Made by a program: the position numbers and the translations under genes. From Arthonia radiata (lineage: Eukaryota; Ascomycota; Arthoniomycetes; Arthoniales; Arthoniaceae): 64,000 nucleotides of DNA. Positions 24,078 through 34,618 of the stretch are shown here, piece by piece. The notes under the pieces are model-generated. The model ran no database searches. It saw only the letters and a program-made list of their open reading frames with translations, and was not told the origin of the DNA. The stretch's first letter is position 1, and the number at the start of each line of letters is the position of its first letter. Where the stretch lies: the NCBI GenBank assembly GCA_002989075.1, contig PSQN01000003.1, positions 2,608,340 through 2,672,339 of the forward strand. Direction: 5' to 3'.

Positions 24078-24984
24078 GGGCTTTTGAAGGCTTTTCTAGT
24101 AGAAGCAGTGAAGAGGCCATGGGGGATGACTGGAACTGGAGACGCGACAATGACAGCGCTGTCAAGCGTGGAATTGACATTGTCAGAGTCCCTTCCACCA
24201 GCAGTACATGATCTGGCTCACAGCCTCGCACTGGAGACCATATCCTCCCATCAGCGATAATCAAATGTCGAGCAGAGCTTGCGCTGCTAGTTTACTGCTC
24301 AAGTGACCTTGGTGAGCACAAGTCAAAAACGCACCCAAGTCCAAGCAGCGCCAGCACAGCGGCGTTTCCTCGTTTCGCTGGTTCCACGACCGCGCGAGAC
24401 CCCGGCAACTACCCTTCACGGCCGAGCAGGTCCCGTATATGTCTTGAAGAGTGGGCTCGCTCAGTACGATGGCGCTGTTGAGCGCCGGGACGAAAATGGG
24501 CTTGAGCGGCTGCTGTTCGATAGCAAGTCTGTCTTTCATTGTCGAGCTGGAACCAGTGGAGTTCTCCTCGTAGGAATCCAATGGGTGTGGCAGAGAGCGT
24601 GTGCAAGAGTCTGCTTCAGCGCTGTGGTGGTTAATGTTGGGGTTATCATTTACCATTTAGCAGCGTATAGCACGGTGCAGAATTGTATTCGGACGCGAGC
24701 AGGTATTGCTGGTTGAAAGAGGTCAGACGAGGACGTATTTACACGGGTCACCATTTTTACGAGTTTGTGGACAGAAGTATTATCGAACTATGCATGCGCG
24801 AATTTGCTCGAATAAGTTTCCGACATCAAAATGCGCTCGTCAGCAAAATTTACTCGGTCGACAAATCTGACTATTCACATTACCCATCTCACCAGTCGTA
24901 GAATTTACAATGCCGTCAAGCCCTTCTCGAGTAAACGCCGTTTCCCGTCTTGATCACATTGCCCCACCTCTCCCCACAGATGGA
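24078..24984. other. Intergenic between convergent genes, no gene recognised
   Basis: About 900 bp between NDUFAF7 and the GH76 gene. A minus-strand frame of 131 codons (24261-24656) and a plus-strand frame of 137 codons (24303-24716) overlap each other; neither has recognisable content. Confidence 0.45.
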
Positions 24985-26608
24985 CTAATGGCCAAACACC
25001 AAGAAGCCACATCCCGCCAGCCATGACCCCGCTGTCAAAATCGTCAAGATCGCCGCGCCCGCTCTGTCGCCTCCTGATACCGGTCTGCTTGCTGCCAACT
25101 CCTCGGCTGTCTGCGGTCCGTGGCCGGCGTTGGGGTCCGATTGCGAGATGCCACCGGTCTTGCTAGTCACAGGTCCGCTGACATCCGGGTTGAGCGTGCT
25201 GATGACGGCCTCTAAGGCGCACATGTGCTGTCCGATACCGTAGTCGCCGTTGCAGTTGGCCTGCGGGCTACCGGTCCACTTCAACGGGCACTGGGTTCCG
25301 GTCCCACATGAACATGCGGCTGCGGCTGCTTGTGCCGTCGATGAGATGAGTGGGCTCATGGTGCTCGCGATGTACGGTGCCCACTTGCTGGCCGTCGCCA
25401 TCGCCTTGATGAGGACGTTCTTGAAACTCTTCTGATCCATGGTGCAAGCCGCTTGAGACCCTTGCGGCTGGTCTTCGCAATTCGACTCAACGGCTACACC
25501 ATCTTTGAAGAAGAAGCCGACGCCCTTGGCTACTAGATTGGTCTCGTCTTTCCACTTCTGGTCGTTGGTCGCATTCCAGAGGGCAGCGACGGTCTGAAGA
25601 GCTGTGCCCTGATTATACGACCACTGGTAATGGGAGACTGTCGTGCAGTTGTCGCCGACCGAAACGCCGTCATAGATGTTGCCATTCTGCGGATCGACGA
25701 GACCGTGGTCTTTCGCCCAGTCGTAGATCCATGCTGCGGCGTCGATGTAGGTTTGGTTGCCCAGGTACAGACCTGTGAAAGATTGTTAGCCATCAATCAC
25801 GCCGTGATTGCAGAGGAAAGAGGACGTAGAATCGTACCCAATCGAGCCGCGACGTTTGCGAAACCAAAATTAGTAATTGAGGTCTTTTGATCCCAGCCCG
25901 TTCCGGAAAATGACTTCGCCCATCGCAGGCCACCGCCGCATGTTTTGTTGTCAATCGCCTCCCACTGCTGGTCAAAGACTGCCTGCGCGAGACCAATCCA
26001 TGACGTGCCACTGTTCACAGCGGTCTTGGGCGGGTTCTGGAATTTGCTCTCGGCCGCAGTCAACGCTGCCATTGCCCAGAATGCTTGATCGTCATTTCCT
26101 TCGTCGAAAGTCTGATTAACTGGGAAGTAATTCCTCTCATCTCCGCCTTGAAAGGCTAATGCTTGTGCCACCACGTCGTTGTAAGAGTCGTCTCCTGTGT
26201 ACACCCAGTAGTCGATCATGGCTCCGAACATCTCGCCGCCTTCCCACCAGAAGTACCCTGAAGATGCACGTTAGCTACCGGTGGGAGGATTCATCATCGT
26301 CTCCAGAAATAGCCCAAAGCGTCTGCAAAGAGGAACGCACCGTTTGGTATTTGCCCGAGATTGGGGAGAATGCCGGGTACTTGTCCGGACTGATTTCCGG
26401 TATACTGTGTCATCATGTTGAAAGCAATTTGAGAGGCAGCATTCTTTACAGAGCCTAGAGCACACAGTCAATGGGGTTTCGAGTGCCAATTGTGGTTTGG
26501 AGGTGATGACGCACCCTCATCGCCGGGAGTGACCGTGAGTGCTTGCGTCGCGAGGGCATTGCAGAGCGCGACGGCGCCGATGCGCCGTCTGAAGGACGAG
26601 CTCATCAT
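24985..26608 (-). CDS. DCW1: GH76 mannan endo-1,6-alpha-mannosidase (Dcw1/Dfg5 type)
   Basis: GPI-anchored cell-wall enzyme thought to attach GPI-mannoproteins to the wall by acting on the GPI glycan. Exons 26515-26608, 26341-26454, 25838-26257 and 24985-25772 give 471 residues (yeast Dcw1/Dfg5 about 450). A signal peptide is present (FRRRIGAVALCNALATQALT). Family motifs follow: SVKNAASQIAFNMMTQYTGN, GYFWWEGGEMFGAMIDYW, the catalytic Asp pair in EGNDDQAFWAMAALTAAE, WDQKTSITNFGFAN, VSHYQWSYNQG, and the cysteine-rich ACSCGTGTQCPLKW. The C-terminus has a small-residue site (VSGGD) and a hydrophobic tail, as for GPI addition. Two near-adjacent ATGs exist at 26608 and 26605. Confidence 0.94.
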
Positions 26609-27288
26609 GTCGCAAAGTAGTATGGTGTTTTATAGATTGGTGCAACGGCTCCTTGAAGTCTTGGTGCCCAGAAAGCTTGGTTTCAAGGACCGGGCATAGC
26701 CGCCTTGGTGTAAGACTTGGAATCACTTGGTGTGCCAGAGAGCGTCGCCGTGTAGGTTACTAGAACGGCTGTGTGATTGTACAGTGCGCGATGCTGTAGC
26801 GAGGGTAGGATGGCGGAATTATTGGAGCGAGTGAAGATGGGAGTGATTGGAGGTGGCGGGCAAACAAGGGGTTGTGTGACGAGTTGGAAAAGAGACGCAA
26901 CAAGAGGACGACTGTGAGTATTCTGCCCCGGTTTTGCCGCTAAGGCTGAGCGGCTGTCGTCAGGCACGATCCCATCCTGAGCATCCCAAAGCGGCAGGTA
27001 TCGCAAAGCTAGTCCGAGTTCGTCTGAGATTCTCGCCCCCTTGCGCATTGGCTTCGTCGCGTCCACGCGTCTCCTCTGTCTCTACATAGGAGTACCAAAC
27101 TCATCCCAAACACTCGATACCACTCATCAACTTTCGCTTCCAATCTGCAGCATGCTTTACCGTTCCCAAAAGGCGTCCGCAACCTCGTAGACGAAGCAGC
27201 CTGAAACGCTTGAAACCCATATTTCTAACGACTTTGGAATCATCGACCTGGAGACCTAGCAGGTCCATGTGCTTGCTTGAGCTCGATC
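26609..27288. other. Promoter region of GH76 gene
   Basis: 680 bp between the GH76 start and the end of the F-box-like gene. The minus-strand frame at 26683-27066 looks like leader sequence rather than a gene. Confidence 0.45.
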
Positions 27289-28023
27289 TCATCCAAACTG
27301 GCGCGTCAACATCTTTTCCTTCAGAATCTGATGTATCTGCTTCACTCTCGGAGAACCATTCTTGCAGAGCGGATCCCGGCTGTTACGGTATTTGCGTCGA
27401 GTGCGGAATATCAGACGATACTCGAGCCCAGGCTCTGGACTCTGGCAGAAGAGAGAATCAACGTTTCGGTCGGCTGCTATGACGTGAAGCGTTGCTCGTA
27501 CAACAGCGTGATCAGGCGCCATCGGAGACGGCCAGTCTGTATAGCTATCTCCAATGGGGTAGGTTGGGAAGTAGAACAGCACCTCAACGTTCCTCAGCTG
27601 TGGCAGTTTAGCTCTGATCAAGCTGTGCGCCCAAACGGTGCACTGGTGTTTGAGCTCGTACGGGCTTACCCTCGTGATGATACGTATCTTGCGCACTAAC
27701 TGTCGGATGAATGAAGGCCATGAATAGATGGCTGGATCACATGCGTCGCCGTAGCCAGGCTCACCGACACAAAGCCTGACATTTTCGAACTATGCCTCCA
27801 ACACCTCTTCACCGAGAACCCTGTCGACTCGCTTACACGCAGCCACAGTTCGGTAGACTTTATATGTGGGCTCTTCACATTTCTGGACTCTTTGATCCAT
27901 GCAATGACCGCAATCCAAATGCGTCGACTCGTAGGAGCCGCCATCGGGTGTGTCAGAGTCTTGAAAGAGCATGGCCCAGATTTGCAACCGTATCTCTTGA
28001 GGTAAGTCCAGTATGGGAGCCAT
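27289..28023 (-). pseudogene. F-box-like protein gene interrupted by an in-frame stop
   Basis: The minus-strand frame starts at the ATG at 28023 with MAPILDLPQEIRLQIWAMLF, the usual start of fungal F-box-like proteins of unknown substrate. It reads 77 codons to a TAG at 27790-27792, then continues in the same frame for another 167 codons to 27289. The sequence after the stop (FENVRLCVGEPGYG; WPSFIRQLVRKIRIITR) is what this family has at that place (NxFxF..FIRxIxxxxIxxIRxL), so the stop seems to break one protein of about 244 residues. A 117-nt in-frame intron (27696-27812, GTGAAG...TTAG) could remove the stop, but it would also delete the conserved segment. Recent pseudogene or a base-call error are the main options. 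Confidence 0.6.
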
Positions 28024-29414
28024 GGTCTGCAGAAGCTGTCTGTCAAGCCACTATAAAAACCTGCAATGCGTTTAGTCCTGTCCTAAAAAGATAAGCGAAG
28101 CGTCTATGTAAGGTATCCAATGGCTTGCGCGGGCGACTGCTGGGGGACAAGAAGTACGGGTCAAAGTTTCTTTGTTCCCATCTAGCAAGGCGGGTGAGCA
28201 AAAAAAGTATGCTGTAGAACGATCTATGTATTAGAGGAAGAGGTAAGCATTGTATGACTGCTGTAATGGCTGCCCCTTGAGAACTCTGCCTGTCTGCTGG
28301 AACGATCTCGTAGTAGGTTAACATCGTCCTCTTGCAAAAATACTCACGCTCAACGGCACGGTTGCGCTACTGCAGGTACACAAAGAGTCTAGCCCCGATC
28401 TTGCATGACCAAATATAGCGATCATCAACAATTGTGATATTCCTTGTGAGCGACGCGATGATGACAGTTGGCACAAGGGATCCTCGCAGCCGCATACAAG
28501 ATTAACTCAGTGCATTCAGAGGCTCCATTATAACAGTATATTCGTCGTCAAGCGCACACCGAGTCCAAATCTGAGGACAATAGTGGCGAGGTGCCCGTCG
28601 ACCAAGGCGCACCGGTCGATGAACTCGACCAGGAGCAAGCCAATAGCGATGCTCAATTGCGTATGTGTTCCTTTTGCCCAGCTCATTCGACCTTGTGCTC
28701 AAACGTGTCTCCTACGCACCTGTTCACTCTGCGCGAGGCGAACGTTGCGACATTGTAGAATTGCAACGGTAGATATCGATGTTTGAGTAGAAGACGCGCT
28801 GTCAGGTCAACAGAGCAAGACTTAAAGGAAGCTATCGACAGTGTAAACATCATATACACGAGATTCGAAGCCGGGAAAGGATTCGATGAGGGAGCCGGGG
28901 ATGATGAGGTGATACACCTGAGACGTCGAATTGATACCGTAGCAATCAGTACCTGCGGTCATTGACAGAATGCCTTTCAGCTTGACTGGACCGAACTCGC
29001 CTGAATCGATACTGGTCTATAGCTGCAAACTGCGAAGTCTGTTCCTCCGCGCTGCTCTTGTGTCTGAATAGTAAATACGCTCTAACACGCTTGCGATGTG
29101 GGTATAATTGTGATCAAGTGTTGATGTAGTAAAACTGTGCATCACATGATCTGCTGCTTGAAGGCTATGCTACAGATGTAATCACAGGTGGTACAGCATG
29201 CCATCATCTGCCCTGGCCCCGTTTGCTACACGTGCTCTCGATATCCCGTGTTGTCATGTGTCCACCCTCTCATATCGGAATGTTTGTGGTATGCAACACG
29301 CACAAAGGAAACTAGTCGTACACACTAAAGCCTCCGTCTGCTTTGCGAAAATCCGGAGAGATCATTATCGTGCTAGGGTCGACGAAACTCTGATCATCAT
29401 CAGAAGCCTCACAA
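28024..29414. other. Intergenic, no gene recognised
   Basis: About 1.4 kb, more A/T-rich than its surroundings, with only short frames. It should contain the promoter of the F-box-like gene and the 3' flank of the AT-hook gene. No transposon remnant recognised. Confidence 0.45.
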
Positions 29415-30627
29415 TCACGCGTCTTTCTTCGGGCGCCCACGGCCCCTCGCCTTGGCCTTCTCGACAACAGGCTTCTCCTCTTCATCCTCGGAAGCGCCTC
29501 CTATGAGTGTCGCCATCGTGCGCTTTTTCGACTTTTTCGCAGGCGGCTCGGTCTCAGTCTCTGTCGCGTTTCCAGCCTTCTTCGGGCGACCTCGGCCCTT
29601 CTTCGCTGCAGGCGCGGCGTCAGCTTCCTCATCATCGTCGGCCTCAGCTTTGACGGCGTTCTTGGGACGGCCGCGACCTTTCTTGGCGACTGGAGCGGCG
29701 TCAGGCATCTCCTCGTCTTCCTCCTCAGGCTCGGACTTGGCAGCCTTCTTGCCCTTGGGACGTCCGCGGCCTTTCTTGGGCTTCTCGTCGTCCTCCATCT
29801 CCACGTCGCCTTCTGCGTCGGTAGCCTTGCGCTTCCTGGAGCGGCCAGCCTTCTTCTTGGTTGGCGACTGTTCTCCTTCTTCGCCCTCCTCAGCCAGAGC
29901 AGCTTCTTTGTCCTGAATATAACGTCAGCTGTCGCATGCGAACACAGAAGCCAGCAGCATAGACTCACCATCTCCTTCTTCACGCTGTTGGGAGTACGAA
30001 ATCCCTTCTGACCCGGACGATTGCGCTCCACATCACCTTTCCAGTCCTCATCATCCACATGGCCTTGCTCAAAAGCGCGTAGCACCTTCTCCTTCATCTC
30101 GTCAGGCAGCTCGTCAAGTCCGTCGATGAGATCAGGGTCTCCACCCGTGATGTCCTTCCAGGTCTCCATCTGAACTGGAGTGACGCAGCCCCAATGCTTG
30201 AAGCGCCATGACTGTGCGCCGTTGATCTCAGCGAGCGTGCCGTGGCGAAGTTCACCCTTCTGAATTTTGACGCCGCTTTTCTTGCATTCGGTGTTCTGGC
30301 AGCCGGCGCGATTGTTGTTGGAGACCTCTGTAGAAATTGTTAGTAATTTGCATTAGCCGACGGTAATATGAAGGCAATGTCGCAAAACTACAACGCAGAT
30401 ACAATATCTTCAAATCGCTGGATACACTTTTTTGCAACGCGCCGTGAGCTGAGTGAGTCGGAGGATGAGTTATATTTTGCGCTATTGTTCCTCGTGATTT
30501 TAATTAAAGAGTCAAGTAGGGAGCATCTTCTGATGAACGAAAAAACGTTGTAGAAAGTTCAGATGACGATCAGATGATGGTATCATGACCGGATGATTGA
30601 CTTACCTAGTCTGTAGACGGCGGGCAT
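29415..30627 (-). CDS. PARP-type zinc finger plus AT-hook nuclear protein
   Basis: Exons 30606-30627 (22 nt), 29969-30327 and 29415-29912 give 292 residues. The first intron has a textbook branch site (TTACTAAC) shortly before TCTACAG. The N-terminus MPAVYRLEVSNNNRAGCQ opens a zf-PARP domain whose metal ligands are visible as CQNTECKK and FKHWGC, with KIQKGELRHG between. The domain ends near residue 100. The C-terminal half is acidic/lysine-rich and carries four AT-hooks (KKGRGRPKGK, KKGRGRPKNA, KKGRGRPKKA, ARGRGRPKKD), which bind the minor groove of AT-rich DNA. It has no PARP catalytic domain. Role probably chromatin or DNA-break recognition (inference). Divergent from the mitochondrial orphan. 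Confidence 0.88.
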
Positions 30628-31043
30628 TTTGGGTGTTGCGCCAGTGACTTCTCTAGTTTTTGAATGATGCGAGCGTGCAAGCGGTGATTGTTGGCTGTTT
30701 GAGAGTTGTTTGAGGGAGAATGAGAGATATCTGAGGAAAGAAGTGGACAAACGAAGAGCGGTGGAGGTTTGTTGTCTATTTACCCATCTCGCGTGGCTGC
30801 TTCTTTGGTCTAGGAACAAGGCAGCAAACAGGCAGAAGTGAGCCCCAATGAGGCATCGTCTTGTCTCCAATGTCGTCGATATCCAACAGCGTGCCATCTC
30901 ATCTCTCTTGAATGTTGGCTTGATTCAATATGCGCTCGACGTTGCCACCTCGTGAACCGACGCAGCTGCTAGGGTTTCGGTAATGACGATGAATGCTGCC
31001 CGCTTGAGGACGAATATCGTCATTAAAGTGGCATCCGAGGGGT
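30628..31043. other. Divergent promoter region
   Basis: 416 bp between the AT-hook gene and the mitochondrial orphan; no gene or individual site assigned. Confidence 0.45.
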
Positions 31044-34000
31044 ATGAGGTTGGCATTGGCTACTCAGACATCTCGTGCCTTGATATGTACCGTTTCGCAC
31101 GGGAGAGGACTTGCTTCAGTTACTGCTTTGCGACGACGTGAGTCGTTCGCGCATACAAGGTATCGCCACTTCCATTCAGCAGCCTGCCGATTGGTCGCGG
31201 TACAACATATTGGGAGTTTGCCACCAACGAACTTCGTGCCTCAACAAGACGTTCCGAAGCCGACAATATCGCTATGGCTTCCGCAAGGCGAACAGAGAGC
31301 GAGTGCTGCTGGCTGGATGGAAGCGGTCGAACGGATCCTGCCGCCACACCTGCGACGCGAGGGCAGCAGCAAAGCGTTGGCATACATCGATGAACGTCCG
31401 GCGTTGTCGCGCATTGTCCTTGAAGCTCGTCGAAGTGCAGACGTCGATGTCATTGGCCATCTGGGCCTGGTGGAACAAAGATGGGACGCGCTGCTTTGGG
31501 TCACGAACACTCTCCTGGAAGAACCTCCACCCTCGACGTTCTTTCGAGACCATGCTATCAAGACTTCAGCGAGATGGCCAAGTGATCAAACTTTCGATGA
31601 GATCACTTCGACTTCGCAAGCGCCGGAGAGCTTGTTCCAAGACTTTAACAGTGAAGCGACAGCTATCGCTGATCCCAGTCTGTCCCTGGAGGAGTTGACC
31701 TCTTTCTCGCATTCCGCGGTGCAGAACCGCTCACATCAGCAAAGCAGGGACGTACTAGGTGAAATATGGCGATGTCTTGGCCACCTCATCATCGTTGCCG
31801 CATCAGACAGAGGTGATGATAACAGGTTCATCATGCCTGCTGTGCTGCGCATTATTGCGCAACTGCATCGTCAGGAGTATGTTCCTAACAAGGTCTTTGT
31901 TGCGACCGCCCAAGATTACGGCTCTGCATTCGGACAGCCACCCTTGCTGCAGTCTTTGTCGAGCGACATTATCATGGCTTTGGTTGATACGTCTGTCGTG
32001 ATTGAAGCAAGCTACAGTGTTAACGCTGTGGTGCGGCCTCCTTTCAAGCCAGAATTGTGGCTGGAATTCATTTTGTGGTGCTGTATCCACGGTGGATGGC
32101 TTCATGGGGCCGCAGCAATAGTCTCCAATTTGAAAAAGCTCGCCGGGAAAACGCAGTGGCATCTCATTAGTTGGCACAGTGGTCCAGATCCACTTGCTCG
32201 AGATTGGACCACGAGCAAAGCTATGGATGTTTACACCGAGCATCCCAATAGTGATGATGAAATCTCTGATGGCTTCCGGATCAGACATACCATCAGTAGC
32301 GAGGTCGTCATTGCTTTGATTGATGGCTTAGTCACGGCTGCGAGCTCCTCGGGCCTCGAAAATGGCCCACAACAAGCGCTTGAGGCAACTCAAAGCCTCA
32401 AGGCTGTACTGGAACGATCATCGATGAATCTAGGAGTCTCAAGTTGGGATGAGATAGTCGCCCGTTTTGCAGAGCTTCCGCATGTCACTGTGGAGGATCA
32501 AGCCAGAGTTCTGGAGAACATCCTCGCACTTTCTGAAACCTTTGGACGTGAAGTCAATGCTAAAAACGCACTCGACAAGCCAGGGCAGAGGCAACCGTCC
32601 CCTGCTTATGTTTTCGATGGCTCTGCTGCGACAATCGGACTCTATCACAGACTCCTTGCAGCTTATGTGCGTGCAAAAGAAACAGATAGTGCCTTACGCA
32701 TCTTAGCTCGGCTGCAGCATTTCACAGATGCTAACAAGACAAATGCTTTGCAAGGCTTTTTGACACAGCTGACGCGGCAGCCAAGTCACAAGCCCACGAA
32801 CACGGCGTCCGATGACAAGCCTGGCGCCCCCAACGGATTTCAGAAGGTCAACTATCCATCGTTCTTCCCCAACATACCGCCCGTCATTTTAGCGTCGCTG
32901 TTGGACTTGGTGACTGAATCTAAGGCATTTGATGTCGGTGCCTGGATGATACGATCACAGGATGTAGATGGACCCTTGATACCTCCCGAGCTATACGGAA
33001 ACCAGTCAGTCGCTCCAGCGTTGATTCGCTTTGCCGCTGAATCGGGAGACTTTGAGCTACTCAAAATACTGCGCAGACACCAGAATGCGCAGGTTAGCGG
33101 GAGGACGCTTGTTGCTCTCGCGGAAGGTCATATCTTGAACAGCAATTGGCAAGGGGCCAGTGATGTACTTGAGACTCTTGAGCAATACTCATTGCATGAC
33201 TGGAGTGGACCAGACTTCGCGCGCATCGTTGGCGCCTCGCTACATAACTTTGACGTGGATAGTCGCCCAGAGGAAGCTGCACAGAGCTTGCAATTTCTCC
33301 ACCAAACACTCCAGGGTCAATTTGGGGTGATCTGGAAGAAGCCTTCGCGGCGACACAGTGTTGTAGCTGTTGTATCGACCATGCACACGACGTTGGCAGA
33401 GGCTCTCAAGCCCTTCCTGGACGTCAGCCACATGTCAAAGCTGGATCTTACTCTCAACTCATTCGAGAAGCTACTCAGTCGAGCTGTGCAGAGTTTTGGA
33501 AGCCATGCGGGCCAAACGTTGTGGGAGACATGGTGTCGTGGCGATCTTGCAAGCCGCCAAATACGAGAGCCCGACCGCTCGGCAGTAGTCAACATACCGA
33601 TCTCTCAGCGAGCTGAAGCTTTCTCCGCCGGACATAATCAACCGGGACCGTCTAGAAGTCCTCCGCTGGCGCCTAGTATGACAGGACATATCGAGCCAGC
33701 GATCTCGACTCTCAGAATCATCGTGCAGCAGGCCTTGACACAGTATACTGCATCGAACGTGGAGGCAAACGAGTCAAGCCCATCAGCAGAGGATAGCCAG
33801 ACGCCGGATGTACCCCAAAAGACATCGGTCTCTGCTTCAACATCCGTGCTCGAGTGGGCCGCTCAGGTCTTTCAGCAGCGATTCCACCTTCGCCCCGTGG
33901 ACATCGAGCACGAACTCGATGGCCACCAGATCACGCAGAAGCAGCCTGAAGTGTCGCGACCTCTATACATCTATCATACCCGGAAGATCTGGCAAGCTGT

Positions 34001-34295
34001 CCACACCGCAAGTCCGACGTGGACCATGACGACCGAGAATAAGATGAGAACATTCGCGATGGACCCCACGGTGGACAGCGTGATCTTCGACGCGGTGGAC
34101 GCGGCAGGCAGGCGCTTCTTGCACTTGCTCGCTGCGGACTTTGGGTTGGTGTCGGAGTCTGTGGGTGAAGAGGATGAGAGGCCGGTGTCTGTGTTCAAGA
34201 CGCCGCGCAAACCTGAGGTGCCCTCCATTACGGTCGCTGAAGCCGTGAGGCGCGTGCGCAAGAGCAAGCGGCATGAAGCTGGTGCGTTGGATTAG
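31044..34295 (+). CDS. Large hypothetical protein, predicted mitochondrial, helical-repeat type
   Basis: Single uninterrupted frame of 1083 residues. The N-terminus lacks acidic residues for about 30 positions, is Arg-rich and contains RYRHFHSAACRL, the pattern of fungal mitochondrial presequences. The body is mostly alpha-helical with loosely repeated segments (for example YHRLLAAYVRAKETDSALRI; SGRTLVALAEGHILNSNW), reminiscent of pentatricopeptide-like organelle RNA proteins, but no clear PPR consensus can be read. A short Ser/Glu-rich linker precedes a conserved-looking end (YIYHTRKIWQAVHTASP; a basic VRRVRKSKRHE tail). I cannot name it. A role in mitochondrial RNA or translation is only a guess. 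Confidence 0.75.
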   Translation: MRLALATQTSRALICTVSHGRGLASVTALRRRESFAHTRYRHFHSAACRLVAVQHIGSLPPTNFVPQQDVPKPTISLWLPQGEQRASAAGWMEAVERILPPHLRREGSSKALAYIDERPALSRIVLEARRSADVDVIGHLGLVEQRWDALLWVTNTLLEEPPPSTFFRDHAIKTSARWPSDQTFDEITSTSQAPESLFQDFNSEATAIADPSLSLEELTSFSHSAVQNRSHQQSRDVLGEIWRCLGHLIIVAASDRGDDNRFIMPAVLRIIAQLHRQEYVPNKVFVATAQDYGSAFGQPPLLQSLSSDIIMALVDTSVVIEASYSVNAVVRPPFKPELWLEFILWCCIHGGWLHGAAAIVSNLKKLAGKTQWHLISWHSGPDPLARDWTTSKAMDVYTEHPNSDDEISDGFRIRHTISSEVVIALIDGLVTAASSSGLENGPQQALEATQSLKAVLERSSMNLGVSSWDEIVARFAELPHVTVEDQARVLENILALSETFGREVNAKNALDKPGQRQPSPAYVFDGSAATIGLYHRLLAAYVRAKETDSALRILARLQHFTDANKTNALQGFLTQLTRQPSHKPTNTASDDKPGAPNGFQKVNYPSFFPNIPPVILASLLDLVTESKAFDVGAWMIRSQDVDGPLIPPELYGNQSVAPALIRFAAESGDFELLKILRRHQNAQVSGRTLVALAEGHILNSNWQGASDVLETLEQYSLHDWSGPDFARIVGASLHNFDVDSRPEEAAQSLQFLHQTLQGQFGVIWKKPSRRHSVVAVVSTMHTTLAEALKPFLDVSHMSKLDLTLNSFEKLLSRAVQSFGSHAGQTLWETWCRGDLASRQIREPDRSAVVNIPISQRAEAFSAGHNQPGPSRSPPLAPSMTGHIEPAISTLRIIVQQALTQYTASNVEANESSPSAEDSQTPDVPQKTSVSASTSVLEWAAQVFQQRFHLRPVDIEHELDGHQITQKQPEVSRPLYIYHTRKIWQAVHTASPTWTMTTENKMRTFAMDPTVDSVIFDAVDAAGRRFLHLLAADFGLVSESVGEEDERPVSVFKTPRKPEVPSITVAEAVRRVRKSKRHEAGALD

Positions 34296-34618
34296 TGTGA
34301 GGACGTGATGGCTTGCCATAGCGCTGCTGCCATTTCACAGCCCCTGGCATCCAGAAATGGGTGATGAATACATATCTTAACGGTACTGAAGTCTTAGGCG
34401 AGACATTGAATGTTTAGCAATCTGATAAACTAGTTGAATTAGACGCAATGCTCTTTGAGATAGATATCTAGCCCAACGAGTGGCTGAAGCCCGGTCGACC
34501 TTTCGATCTATTCAATCACCTCACAAAGAAAGATTCATAAACATAGTCGCTACCTTATGACCAACATGTATTCTGACAGTCCTATACATTGCCCACATTC
34601 ATTACGACTTACACCTTT
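34296..34618. other. Convergent 3' flanks
   Basis: 323 bp between the stops of the mitochondrial orphan and UTP17; A/T-rich, no gene. Confidence 0.45.

Noticed and set aside
24261-24656. Minus-strand frame of 131 codons between NDUFAF7 and GH76
   Set aside because: Overlapped by an equally long plus-strand frame, no family content, no splice model that improves it.
26683-27066. Minus-strand frame of 127 codons upstream of GH76
   Set aside because: Position and Pro/Thr/Ser-rich composition fit the leader of GH76 better than a separate gene.
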